DNA from: CAYQQQ01 sp964420125
GTDB taxonomy: Bacteria > Actinomycetota > Acidimicrobiia > Acidimicrobiales > Microtrichaceae
NCBI GenBank assembly: GCA_964420125.1
Contig: CAYQQQ010000001.1
Span: forward strand, 124,001-188,000
DNA: 64,000 nt
Direction of reading: 5' to 3'
Positions within the stretch are counted from its first letter, which is position 1, and each line of letters starts with the position of its first letter. The notes below the pieces were generated by a model that saw only the letters and a list, made by a program, of their open reading frames with translations, was not told where the DNA came from and ran no database searches. Of the stretch, positions 25,741-34,140 are shown piece by piece. Made by a program: the position numbers and the translations under genes.

Positions 25741-26628
25741 TCAGCGGCTGCGCCGGCGCCAGCCCAGGATCGGCACCCGACCTTCCGAGAGCCGACGCGC
25801 GGTGTCCGACATCCAGTCGTGCACCCGAGCGGCGAACGCCTCCACCGACTCCTCCGGCTCCGGCGACATGGGCTCGCCTGCCGCCGCCACCAGCTTCGTG
25901 GGCAGCGGGACGTAGGGCAGCACCACTCCGGCTCCACCGACGGTGAGCCCCCAAGGGATCGACAGCGCCACCGGAAGTGTCTGCGTCCGCAGGAGCCGGT
26001 CGAGTCGGAGCGTCGTGGCGATGCGCTGGCCGTCGCTGAGCACGAACAGCGACTCGCCGGCGCCCACGATCACCAGCGGCACGATCGGCACCCCCGCCTG
26101 CATGGCCAACGAGGCGAACCCGGTCCGCCCGCCGAAGAGCACCTCGTTGCGGTGCGCCCAGGACTTCGCCCCGTCGAGGTCGCCGCCGGGCATCACCACC
26201 ACGTACTCCCCACGGCCGAGCGCCTCCAGCGCCACCTCCCGACCGGCGGGGCGGAACCCCGCCGGCTCCAGCAGCGGGCCGGCGCCGACGGTCCAGGCGA
26301 TCTGATGGGTGAGGATGGTGGCGGGGGTGTGGTCGTCGATCCCGAAGCGGCGCTGCAGCGCCGCCAGCGCGAACCCGTTGAGGTCGAAGATGCCGCCGTG
26401 GCCGTGGTTCACCACCAGCAGCACCGGCGCGTCGGGGATCTCTTCGGGGCCCTCGAACTCGAGACGGGTGTAGCGGGCGAGGGCGGCGCCCACGATGCTG
26501 AACGATCGACGCACCGCCAGGCCCCACGCCGAGATCGCCGCCGCCTGGTCCGGGCTCGGCTCCGGCGGCTCGCCGTCAGCGGAGCCGTCTCGGGGGGCGA
26601 CGCCGTCGTCGGAGCCGGCGCCGCTCAC
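25741..26628 (-). CDS. PlsC-like 1-acyl-glycerol-phosphate acyltransferase family protein
   Basis: A 295-aa protein of the lysophospholipid acyltransferase superfamily. The catalytic H-x4-D motif is seen in VVNHGHGGIFDLN (about residue 75), and a PGG segment (VVMPGGDLDGAK) stands where other members have EGTRS. These enzymes transfer acyl groups from acyl-CoA or acyl carrier protein to a lipid hydroxyl at the membrane. The first 30 residues are a low-complexity acidic/proline-rich extension. Its ATG overlaps the stop of the upstream extended SDR by 4 nt, so the two are co-expressed and may act on the same lipid. The variant second motif leaves the acceptor uncertain. Confidence 0.78.
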   Translation of the reverse strand: MSGAGSDDGVAPRDGSADGEPPEPSPDQAAAISAWGLAVRRSFSIVGAALARYTRLEFEGPEEIPDAPVLLVVNHGHGGIFDLNGFALAALQRRFGIDDHTPATILTHQIAWTVGAGPLLEPAGFRPAGREVALEALGRGEYVVVMPGGDLDGAKSWAHRNEVLFGGRTGFASLAMQAGVPIVPLVIVGAGESLFVLSDGQRIATTLRLDRLLRTQTLPVALSIPWGLTVGGAGVVLPYVPLPTKLVAAAGEPMSPEPEESVEAFAARVHDWMSDTARRLSEGRVPILGWRRRSR

Positions 26629-27716
26629 GTCATCGCCTCCGGGGAGATCTCCGGGTGTCGCCGCATGTAGGCGACCAGGGCGGGCAGGTAGCTCCGCAGG
26701 GACGGACAGGACACGCCGCTGGGCTCCAGGTCCACCTGGTGGTCGGTGAGGTAGTACGTGGGGTGCGTCAGGTAGGCCAGGGTGGAGGAGGGGATGCGCA
26801 GCAGCTGACGCACCCCCGGGACGTGGTCGATGGCGACGCGGGCCAGCGGGGCAGGGAGCGGCAACCGCAGGAGCCGGCAGCCCACGGCATCGGCCATGGC
26901 GCCGTACATCTCGGCCACCGTCAGCGGGGCGGGATCGGCGAGCTGGTACACGCGACCGAGCGAGCGGTCGAGGTGCGCCAGCGCGGCGATGGCGTCCACC
27001 ACGAAGTCGCGGGGCACGATGTTGAACCGGTGCAGCGAGGGGTCACCGATGGACGGCATCACCGCCCACCGGCCCTGTCGCATCATCAGCTGCAGGGCGT
27101 AGTACGGCCCGTCGTACTTCTGGGTCTCGCCGGTGGAGCTGTCGCCCACCACCACGGCGGGACGGTAGATGGTGGTCGGGAGGCCCCCGTCGCGCCGCCG
27201 CTGCACCTCCACCTCGGCCAGGAACTTCGTCTCCTCGTAGAAGTTGTTGAACCGCTGGCCCACGTCGAGGTCGTCCTCGCGGAAGGCCCCGGCCCAACGG
27301 CCGCTCACGTAGCAGGTGCTGACGTACTGGAGGCGCTCGATCGAGGGCGAGGCCTCCGCCAGGTCGAGCACGTGGTGGGTGCCCACCACGTTCACCGCCA
27401 TGGCCACGTCGCGGGGAACGCTGAGGTCGTACACCGCGGCCAGGTGCCAGATCTCCTTCAGGTCCCTGCCCAGGCGCCCCGGATCCTCCAGGCCGAGTCC
27501 CGGCGAGGTGATGTCACCCGGCACCAGCTTCACCCGCCCCTCCAGCGACGGATCCGCGGCGGTGAGCTCCGCCAGCCGTCGGGTGGCGACGCCGGCGAAC
27601 TTCGGCTGCACCACGCACAGGGCGGTGGCCTCAGGGGAGCGGGCCATCACCCTTGGCAGGAGCTGGACCCCGAGGAAGCCGGGGAACCCGGTGAAGAGGA
27701 TGGTGCCCACGCGCAC
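26625..27716 (-). CDS. extended SDR / NAD-dependent epimerase-type, fatty acyl reductase-like
   Basis: About 363 aa, starting with the Rossmann motif TGFPGFLG (TGxxGxxG) close to the N-terminus. Later features are WHLAAVYDLS, NVVGTHHVLDLAEAS, YVSTCYVSGRW, the active-site-type YEETKFLAE (Y-x3-K) and FNIVPRDFVVDAI. This pattern belongs to the NAD_binding_4/male-sterility group that includes acyl-CoA reductases, and to 3-beta-hydroxysteroid dehydrogenase-like proteins. I chose GTG 27716, as the longer reading from 27779 runs into the dispersed hairpin repeat, but GTG 27710 is equally possible and neither has a clear ribosome-binding site. Coupled to the acyltransferase downstream by a 4-nt overlap. 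Confidence 0.78.
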   Translation of the reverse strand: MRVGTILFTGFPGFLGVQLLPRVMARSPEATALCVVQPKFAGVATRRLAELTAADPSLEGRVKLVPGDITSPGLGLEDPGRLGRDLKEIWHLAAVYDLSVPRDVAMAVNVVGTHHVLDLAEASPSIERLQYVSTCYVSGRWAGAFREDDLDVGQRFNNFYEETKFLAEVEVQRRRDGGLPTTIYRPAVVVGDSSTGETQKYDGPYYALQLMMRQGRWAVMPSIGDPSLHRFNIVPRDFVVDAIAALAHLDRSLGRVYQLADPAPLTVAEMYGAMADAVGCRLLRLPLPAPLARVAIDHVPGVRQLLRIPSSTLAYLTHPTYYLTDHQVDLEPSGVSCPSLRSYLPALVAYMRRHPEISPEAMT

Positions 27717-27758
27717 AGACCGTAGCGCCGAGGCGCCCCGAGCACCCCAGACGCCCAG

Positions 27759-27810
27759 CTTCTGTACGCCCTCACGCACACCAGTCGAGCGCCACAGCGG
27801 ACAGAACGCA
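27759..27810. repeat. dispersed hairpin-family repeat, copy 2
   Basis: CTTCTGTACG, CTCACGCACACC and CACAGCGGACAGAA blocks match, in the same order, the reverse complement of the hairpin at 9093-9147. The inner stem is lost in this copy. It lies between the start of the extended SDR and the divergent LLM gene, so here it cannot be a simple terminator. Confidence 0.65.
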
Positions 27811-27871
27811 GGAACGGGGCACCGTCGCGGACTGGTAGCGTCCGGCCGGCACGAACACCAGGGGGACCGCC

Positions 27872-28921
27872 ATGAGCGACGAACGACGGATCTGGGGTGT
27901 CACCACCCCGCAGCTGCCGGCATCGATGATCGCGGCCATGGCCGCCCAGTACGAGGCCTCAGGGGTCACCGGGGTGTTCGCCCCGCAGGTGCTCGGGCCG
28001 CCGTTCCCACCGCTGGCCGCCGCCGCCACCTCCACCGACCGCCTCCTGCTGGCCTCCGGCATCGCCCTCGCCTTCGCCCGCAGTCCCTTCGAGACCGCCA
28101 TGGCCGCCATCGACATGGACCGGATGTCAGGGGGGCGCTTCGTGCTCGGAATCGGCCCCAGCGTCAAGGCGTGGAGCGAGAAGCTCTTCGGCCAGCCCTA
28201 CGGCAAGCCCCTGGCGCACCTGCGCGAGGTGATCGAGGTGGTCCGCTTGCTGGTGGCCAAGGGCCACACGGGCGAGCTCACCACCTTCCAGGGCGACTAC
28301 CTGGACATCGACTTCACCTTCTTCCCGCCGCATGCCGAGCCGGTGCGCACCGAGATCCCCATCTGGGTCGCCGCCCTGCGAGGTGCGCTGGTGCGCTTCG
28401 GCGCCCAGCACGCGGACGGGGTGATCGGCCATCCCATGTGGTCGCGGCGCTGGATCGCCGAGGAGGTGCCGAAGTGGTTGGCCGAGGGCCTGGAGCGCAG
28501 CGGTCGTGAGCGCTCCGAGATCGAGGTGAACGTGTGGCCCTTCGTGGCCATCGACGACGACGTGGCCGCCGCCGTGGACGCCGCCCGCAACACCGTGGCC
28601 TTCTACGCCAGCGCCGAGCAGTACGAGTCGTACTTCGAGTGGCACGGCTGGGGGGACGTGGCCCGGGCCCTGCAGGCGCGGGTGGCCGAGGGCGACATGC
28701 GCACCGGCTCCTTCGCCGCGGCCGGTGAGCTCGTGCCCGACGAGATGGTCCGCGACTTCTTCATCGTGGGATCACGCGACGACTGCCTCGCCCAGCTCGA
28801 GCCGATCTGGGAGGTGGCCGACTCCATCACCCCGGTCCCACCCACCTGGGGCATCGACAGCGGCGGCACCCTCACCTACACCATGCGCATCGCCGAGGCG
28901 CTCTACCCGGGCATGAGCTGA
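27872..28921 (+). CDS. LLM-class F420-dependent oxidoreductase (second copy)
   Basis: A 349-aa luciferase-like barrel enzyme. Markers are LLLASGIALAFARSPFETAMAAIDMDRMSGGRFVLGIGPS (N-terminal barrel half), ISVW-type IPIWVAALRGALVRFGAQHADGVIGH and the final VGSRDDCLAQL. It resembles the mycobacterial-type F420 LLM proteins of about 340-350 aa and is not close to the copy at 8167-9084. A GGGGGA ribosome-binding site lies 6 nt before the ATG, and TAGCGT at 27836-27841 is a plausible -10. Substrate unknown. It is transcribed away from the extended SDR/acyltransferase pair; if these share a substrate, the F420 enzyme would supply or remove a hydride on a ketone or double bond. Confidence 0.84.
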   Translation: MSDERRIWGVTTPQLPASMIAAMAAQYEASGVTGVFAPQVLGPPFPPLAAAATSTDRLLLASGIALAFARSPFETAMAAIDMDRMSGGRFVLGIGPSVKAWSEKLFGQPYGKPLAHLREVIEVVRLLVAKGHTGELTTFQGDYLDIDFTFFPPHAEPVRTEIPIWVAALRGALVRFGAQHADGVIGHPMWSRRWIAEEVPKWLAEGLERSGRERSEIEVNVWPFVAIDDDVAAAVDAARNTVAFYASAEQYESYFEWHGWGDVARALQARVAEGDMRTGSFAAAGELVPDEMVRDFFIVGSRDDCLAQLEPIWEVADSITPVPPTWGIDSGGTLTYTMRIAEALYPGMS

Positions 28922-28994
28922 GCTCCGGCCCGCGTCGATCCCCCGCTGATCGTTTGTCACCGCAATGACCGAGCGGCCCCGCGGGACCCATCAC

Positions 28995-29000
28995 TAGGGT
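28995..29000 (+). promoter_or_regulatory. putative -10 box of the membrane protein gene
   Basis: TAGGGT, 77 nt before the ATG at 29078 and within the small palindrome TCACTAGGGTGA (28991-29002). The box fits the TAG-N-GT pattern seen at 3686, 27836 and 44886. No convincing -35 partner was found. Confidence 0.35.
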
Positions 29001-29077
29001 GACGCGCGTCAACACACATCGCGGAGGTGCCGGGTCCATCCGCCCGGCGCCCTGCACGCCTCACACGAGGAGTCGAG

Positions 29078-29602
29078 ATGATCGATCGGTCATTCCTCTA
29101 CGACCTGCTGCTGCTCCTGCACGTCTTCGCCGCCATCGTCGGGTTCGGGACCGTGTTCCTGAACGGCCTCTACGGCGCCCAGGCCAAGCAGCGGCCCGGC
29201 CCGGGGGGCGTCGCCATCGGCGAGGCCAACTTCGCAGTGACGATGATCGCCGAGTGGTTCATCTACTCCGTGCCCATCACCGGCATCCTCCTGGTGCTGG
29301 CCCAGGGGGACTTCGAGATCTGGAAGTTCTCACAGCTCTGGGTCTGGCTGTCGATCGTGCTCTACGTGGTGGCCCTCGGCATCTCCCACGGCAGCCAGAT
29401 CCCCGCGTCGAGGCGCATGAACGAGCTGGCCAAGGAGCTCGCCGCCGCCGGCCCCCCGCCGGAGGGTGCCGCCCCGGGCGGCCCGCCACCGCAGGTGGTG
29501 GAGATGGAGGCGCTGGGCAAGCGGCTCGGTGCCGGCGGTGCGGTGCTCAACCTGCTGCTGGTCGTCATCCTGGTGCTGATGGTCTGGAAGCCCGGCGTCT
29601 GA
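29078..29602 (+). CDS. small integral membrane protein (DUF2269-like)
   Basis: A 174-aa protein with four predicted membrane helices: about residues 5-27 (LYDLLLLLHVFAAIVGFGTVF), 50-72 (IAEWFIYSVPITGILLVLAQ), 80-100 (SQLWVWLSIVLYVVALGISHG) and 150-172 at the C-terminus. A Pro/Gly-rich cytoplasmic or external loop separates helices 3 and 4. The layout and the His near the start of helix 1 resemble DUF2269 proteins, a group without known function; this link is by eye and uncertain. The ATG at 29078 follows GAGGAG. It converges on molybdoenzyme E with only 23 nt between the stops. No obvious haem- or quinone-binding site is recognised. Confidence 0.6.
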   Translation: MIDRSFLYDLLLLLHVFAAIVGFGTVFLNGLYGAQAKQRPGPGGVAIGEANFAVTMIAEWFIYSVPITGILLVLAQGDFEIWKFSQLWVWLSIVLYVVALGISHGSQIPASRRMNELAKELAAAGPPPEGAAPGGPPPQVVEMEALGKRLGAGGAVLNLLLVVILVLMVWKPGV

Positions 29603-29625
29603 CCCTCAGCCCGATCCGGAACCGT

Positions 29626-32442
29626 TCAGCCCGCCGCCGGCCGCACGTCGACGCGGTGCAGCCGGTCGAAGTGCACCGGCTGCCAGTGCATCGGCATGTA
29701 GCGCAGATGGCCCCATCCGGTGGCCAGGTGCAGCCACTTCACCATGCCCGCCTCCACCTGCGTGCCGTCGCCCCACCCGGGGAACATCGTCGGATCCCAG
29801 GCTGCGTACATCACGACCTGGCCTCGCCGGGAGCCCGGTGAGCGACGCATCCGCACGCGGAACTCCCCCACGTCGTTGGTCACCTGCACCCAGTCGTCGT
29901 CGGTGAGGCCCAGAGCATCGGCGTCGTCGGGGTGCATGCCGAGGCTGGGATGCCCACGCGTCGTCTCCAGCATGAGCGGGTTGGTGGCGTTGGAGGCGTG
30001 CATGCTCCAGCGGGGGTGCCCGCCGGTGAGCACGAAGGGGTGGTCGCCCCCGATCGCCGGCGGGTCCTTGTGCACCGGCAGCTCCTCGCCGGCTTCCAGG
30101 AACCACGGGTGGTCGACGTAGAAGGTGGCCCGCCCGGTGGTGGTGGCGTACGGCATGCCGCCCTCGACGTGCCAGCGCAGGGCGCAGAACGTCTCGTCGG
30201 TGGTGATGGGGCTGCCGAGCCAGCGGCCGATCGGGAGGCAGCCGTTGCCCTGCACCCGGGCCCAGCCCGTCTCGCGCAGGGTGCGCAGCGAGGTGCTCTC
30301 CTCCAGCACCCCCGACAGCGCGGTGTCGCGGATGAGCTCGTCGATCACCGCCTCCTCGTCGCGGAGGTGGCCGTCGCCGTCGAAGGCGGATCCCAGCTCG
30401 CGCAGCGGCCGGGGCGCGCCCCAACCCACCGCCACGTCGCCCAGGCCCCGCTCCTCGGCCCGCAGGGCGATCGCGTCGGCCAGCGCGGCGTGGATCCACC
30501 AGTCCGATCGAGCCTCGCCGGCGGGCTCCACCGCCTTGTCGGAGAACACCACCTCCATCGAATGGGAGATCGGGTACTGCAGGTTGACCCGCTCGGCCTC
30601 CTGGGCAGCGGGCAGCACGATGTCGGCGTGCAGCGCCGCGGAGCTCATCCGCTGCTCGATCACCGCCACCATCGACAGCTTCGGCCACAGGTGCTCCAGC
30701 AGCATGTGGGCACCCCCGCGGGTTCGGCGCAGTGCGTTGGTCGCCCCCTCGAGGAGCACCCGGGGCTGCACCGCGGGGCCGGGCCGGTGCATCGTCGCCC
30801 ACCCCTCGGCGGACTCGGCCACGTACTCGCCGAAGGGCCGGGGGGAGTCGCCCCAGTCCGCCCGGTCGAACACCTCCCGGTAGCCGCCGTGGTCGAGCCA
30901 CAGGAAGAACGGCGGTGTGGTCGAGCCGCCGGCGGCGGCCATGGCCATGAAGTCCCAGATGGTGGGCCGGGCCAAGGGCGGTGGAGGTTGCGAGGCGTCC
31001 GCGCCGTTGGGTCCCTCGCCGGGGCCGAAGGTGGCGGCGAGCATCTCCACCACCGCCTCGGCGGCCTCGATGCCCGGCCCCGGCTTCAGGCTCTGCAGAT
31101 AGGAGCCGTCGAAGGGGTAGGTGAGGTAGGTGTCGTGGCCCGAGCCCTTGCGACCCCAGTTGCCGGTGAGGGCCAGGAGCAGGTCCATGGCCCGCTCCAT
31201 CAGGTCGCCGTGGTAGTGCTTCGAGGTGTCGAAGCCCTCGTAGAGCTTCGTCCGACCGCCTGCCACCCGCCGGGCCAGGTCGACCACCACGGACGGGTGC
31301 AGGCCGCAGGTGGCGGCCACCGACTCGGGCGCGTAGTCCTCGAGGCGGACCAGCAGCCGCTCGAACACGGTGGTGACCCGCACCGCCGTGCCGTCGGCCA
31401 GGGTGGCCTCGAAGGTGCCTCGCAGCACGGCGGGGTGCTCCAGCAGCAGCGTGTCGTCGGGCACCAGGGTGAGGCCGGTCTCCTCGGTCCACACGTGGAA
31501 CCCGTGCTCCGAGCCGCCCTCGACGACGTCGCTGGCCCGCAGCAGGGTGCCGGTGTCGGCGCGCACCAGCAGCGGCAGGTCGGTCTGGGTGCGGACGAAC
31601 TCCTGGTCCATCAGCGCCTCGTCGATGACCACCCGGCACATGCCCAGCGCCAGGGCGGCGTCGGTGCCGCCCTCGACCGGGACGAAGATGTCCACGTGCG
31701 ACGCGGAGGGGCTCACGTCGGGAGCGATGAGCACGATCGTGGCGCCGTGGTAGCGGGCCTCGGTGAGGTAGTGGAAGTAGGGGATGCGGGTGTAGGCGGG
31801 GTTGGCGTGCCAGATCAGCACCACGTCCGCGTGGAAGGTGTCCTCCGCCGCGGACCCGCCGATGATGTTGCCGAAGGTGACGTGGTGACCCACCGGGATG
31901 TCGTTGACGCTGGCGATGGCGTCGAGCGACACGGCGCCCAGGGAGTTGGCGAAGCGGGACTGGGCGCCGGCGGTGAGCAGGCCGCCCTGGGAGGTCTCGT
32001 CCACCAGCACCGCCTGCGGGCCCGACTCCTCGATGGCGTCGCACACCGCCTCGGCGATCTCGCCCAGGGCGTCCTCCCAGGAGATCCGCTCCCACGCCCC
32101 GGAGCCCCGCTCGCCCACCCGGCGCATCGGGTGCAGCAGCCGGTCCTCGGCGGTGAGCTGGCGGTGCCAGGCCGCACCCTTCTGGCAGCCCATCGGGTTG
32201 GGGTCGGGCACCCCGGCTTCGCCGGAGGGGTACACGCCCGACTGCTCCTCCCAGCGCACCGCGCCCCCACCGGCGTACATCCGGTAGGAGCAGGTGGAGA
32301 TGCAGTTGGTGCAGTGGGTGGACCACGTCACCTGGTCCCAGGTGAAGCGACGGCGGTAGCGGTCCTCGGTTCGGGGATCCTCAGGGGAGTCGGGGACGGC
32401 GACGGTGGTGCCCACGGTGCTCATGGTGCCCACGCTGCTCAT
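29626..32442 (-). CDS. molybdopterin oxidoreductase, DMSO-reductase superfamily (paralogue E)
   Basis: A 938-aa catalytic subunit and last gene of cassette 2. The ATG at 32442 overlaps the CoA ligase stop by 4 nt (ATGA), which fixes this start and rules out longer readings. Predicted cluster ligands H43, C47, C51 and C86 (HCTNCISTC, then GCQKGAAW) have the NarG-like three-residue spacing. Asp181 (VNDIPVGHHVTFG) is the predicted Mo ligand. It pairs with paralogue A: both have HADxxLxWxxNPAYTRIPYFHYLTEARY, both have GGHPRWS(I/M)HASN near the end, and both differ here from B, C, F and G. No signal peptide and no beta subunit. The first 25 residues (MSSVGTMSTVGTTVAVPDSP) are a low-complexity tail. 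Confidence 0.88.
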   Translation of the reverse strand: MSSVGTMSTVGTTVAVPDSPEDPRTEDRYRRRFTWDQVTWSTHCTNCISTCSYRMYAGGGAVRWEEQSGVYPSGEAGVPDPNPMGCQKGAAWHRQLTAEDRLLHPMRRVGERGSGAWERISWEDALGEIAEAVCDAIEESGPQAVLVDETSQGGLLTAGAQSRFANSLGAVSLDAIASVNDIPVGHHVTFGNIIGGSAAEDTFHADVVLIWHANPAYTRIPYFHYLTEARYHGATIVLIAPDVSPSASHVDIFVPVEGGTDAALALGMCRVVIDEALMDQEFVRTQTDLPLLVRADTGTLLRASDVVEGGSEHGFHVWTEETGLTLVPDDTLLLEHPAVLRGTFEATLADGTAVRVTTVFERLLVRLEDYAPESVAATCGLHPSVVVDLARRVAGGRTKLYEGFDTSKHYHGDLMERAMDLLLALTGNWGRKGSGHDTYLTYPFDGSYLQSLKPGPGIEAAEAVVEMLAATFGPGEGPNGADASQPPPPLARPTIWDFMAMAAAGGSTTPPFFLWLDHGGYREVFDRADWGDSPRPFGEYVAESAEGWATMHRPGPAVQPRVLLEGATNALRRTRGGAHMLLEHLWPKLSMVAVIEQRMSSAALHADIVLPAAQEAERVNLQYPISHSMEVVFSDKAVEPAGEARSDWWIHAALADAIALRAEERGLGDVAVGWGAPRPLRELGSAFDGDGHLRDEEAVIDELIRDTALSGVLEESTSLRTLRETGWARVQGNGCLPIGRWLGSPITTDETFCALRWHVEGGMPYATTTGRATFYVDHPWFLEAGEELPVHKDPPAIGGDHPFVLTGGHPRWSMHASNATNPLMLETTRGHPSLGMHPDDADALGLTDDDWVQVTNDVGEFRVRMRRSPGSRRGQVVMYAAWDPTMFPGWGDGTQVEAGMVKWLHLATGWGHLRYMPMHWQPVHFDRLHRVDVRPAAG

Positions 32443-34058
32443 GGTGCCGTCGTCACGCGGCCGGCCTCGAGGTCGGCGGGGAACGCCTCCAACAGGAAGC
32501 GCTCCTGGGGCTTCTCGCTGGCCGTCTTGGGGATCTCGGCCACCACGTGCAGGTAGCTGGGCACGAAGTTCGACTCCAGTCCGGCCCGGCAGTGGGCGAA
32601 CACCCCTTCCACGTCGAGCTCCGCTCCCCCGGCCACCACCACGGCGGCGACCACGTCCTTCTCCCCCGGCGCACCCGAGGCGGCAGGCACGCCGTAGACG
32701 AACACGTCGTCGATCTGGGGGTGCTCGGCCAGGACCTTCTCCACGAAGCCCGGGTTCACGAAGTCGCCGTTGTGGCGAAGGCCGCCGCCCTTGCGGTAGT
32801 CGAAGAAGAACCACCCCTCGCCATCGGTGTGGCCCATGTCGCCCGAGCGCAGCCAACCGCCCCGGGTCTTGGCTTCGGAGGCCTCCGGGTTGCCGTGGTA
32901 CTCCACCTCGGCTGCACCCCCGGTGGGACGGGAGCAGACCTCGCCCACCACGCTCGGCGGGCACTCGACGTCGTCCTCGTCGAGCACCTTCATCTCCAGC
33001 CCGGGGATCGGCTTGCCGAACGACCCGACGGGTCCCTGCCCGATCGGCTTGATGGCCAGACCGCCCTCCACCGCCCCGTACCACTCGAGGATCTCCAGGC
33101 CGAAGCGCCGCTCGAAGTCCTCCCAGATGGCCGCCGGCATGCCGGCGGAGACCACGAAGCGCACCGGGTTGTCGGCGTCGTCGGGCCTCGGTGGCTCGCT
33201 GTAGACGGCGGTGGCCATGCCCCCGAGGAGGGAGAAGGTGGTGCCCCCGTGGGCCCGGCACACGTCCCACAGCTTCGACTTGGTGAACCGTCGGCTGAAC
33301 ACCGCCCGCAGGCCCATGGCCAGCGATGGTGCCAGCGTGACCGCCTGGGCGTTGCCGTGGGTGAGCGACAGCCCGGTGTAGGGGCGCTCGTCCTCCTGGT
33401 AGGCGAACAGGATCCCGGTCATGGTGAACACGCCGAAGCGGTCGTTGGTGAACACGACGCCCTTGGGGTCGCCGGTGGTGCCCGAGGTGTAGATGATCTG
33501 CAGCGGATCCGAAGGGGCCTCGAGGCGGAGGTCGACGGTCGCCGCCGCCGTGTCCAGCACGGCGGCGATGGGCTCCACCCCCTCCACCGACTCCATGGGG
33601 ACGGCGTCGGCCTCACCGGTGGCGATGGCCAGCACCCACTGCACGCCCTCGGTGCGGCGCCGGGCCTCGGCCACCTGGTCGAGCGAGCTGTCGGAGCACA
33701 CGATCCCCGCACAGCCGGCGTTGGCCAGCATGAAGGCCAGCTTGTCGGCCTTGGTGCGCGGATCGACGGGCACGCAGATGGTGCCGGTGATCGACGCGGC
33801 GATCATGGCCTCGACGAACTCGGGGTGGTTGCGGGCCATGAGGGCGAAGCGATCGCCCCTCGCCATCCCCCGCGCCACCAGCCACGCCGCCAGCCGGTTG
33901 GCGTTCTCGGCGAGCTCCGCGTAGGTGCGCACCTCGTCGGGGGTGGCGCCGCCGTCGAGGCTGAGGTGCTCGAAGGTGAGCACGTCCAGATCCGGCTGCT
34001 GCTCGGCGCGCACCCGGATCAGGTCCGCCAGCACGCCCTCGTTGGTCACCCAGGCCAT
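32439..34058 (-). CDS. AMP-forming acyl-CoA ligase (cassette 2)
   Basis: A 539-aa adenylate-forming enzyme. The ATP-binding loop IYTSGTTGDPKG is at about residues 188-199, the A5-type EWYGAVEGG follows, then the hinge GGWLRSGDMGHTDGEGWFFFDYRKGGGLRHNG. At the C-terminus IPKTASEKPQERF keeps the Lys at the catalytic adenylation position (unlike the ligase of cassette 1, which has Arg). It activates a carboxylate to CoA thioester. It lies between the thiolase (gap 82 nt) and molybdoenzyme E (4-nt overlap). Shared blocks with the cassette 1 ligase, such as PERPDDADNPVR-type PPRPDDADNPVRFV, show common descent. Confidence 0.86.
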   Translation of the reverse strand: MAWVTNEGVLADLIRVRAEQQPDLDVLTFEHLSLDGGATPDEVRTYAELAENANRLAAWLVARGMARGDRFALMARNHPEFVEAMIAASITGTICVPVDPRTKADKLAFMLANAGCAGIVCSDSSLDQVAEARRRTEGVQWVLAIATGEADAVPMESVEGVEPIAAVLDTAAATVDLRLEAPSDPLQIIYTSGTTGDPKGVVFTNDRFGVFTMTGILFAYQEDERPYTGLSLTHGNAQAVTLAPSLAMGLRAVFSRRFTKSKLWDVCRAHGGTTFSLLGGMATAVYSEPPRPDDADNPVRFVVSAGMPAAIWEDFERRFGLEILEWYGAVEGGLAIKPIGQGPVGSFGKPIPGLEMKVLDEDDVECPPSVVGEVCSRPTGGAAEVEYHGNPEASEAKTRGGWLRSGDMGHTDGEGWFFFDYRKGGGLRHNGDFVNPGFVEKVLAEHPQIDDVFVYGVPAASGAPGEKDVVAAVVVAGGAELDVEGVFAHCRAGLESNFVPSYLHVVAEIPKTASEKPQERFLLEAFPADLEAGRVTTAP

Positions 34059-34140
34059 CAGCTCCCCCTTCGGGTCAGGTCCCTCTCCGGTGCCGTGCCG
34101 ACATGACGCGGCGCCGGAGAGGTCGCTCGGTCCTCGTCGT

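Noticed and set aside
29626..33270. Extended reading of molybdoenzyme E as a 1214-aa protein
   Set aside because: The first part overlaps the CoA ligase in another frame and is Arg/Gly-rich without domain signal. The ATG at 32442 with the 4-nt overlap to the ligase stop gives the family-like length.
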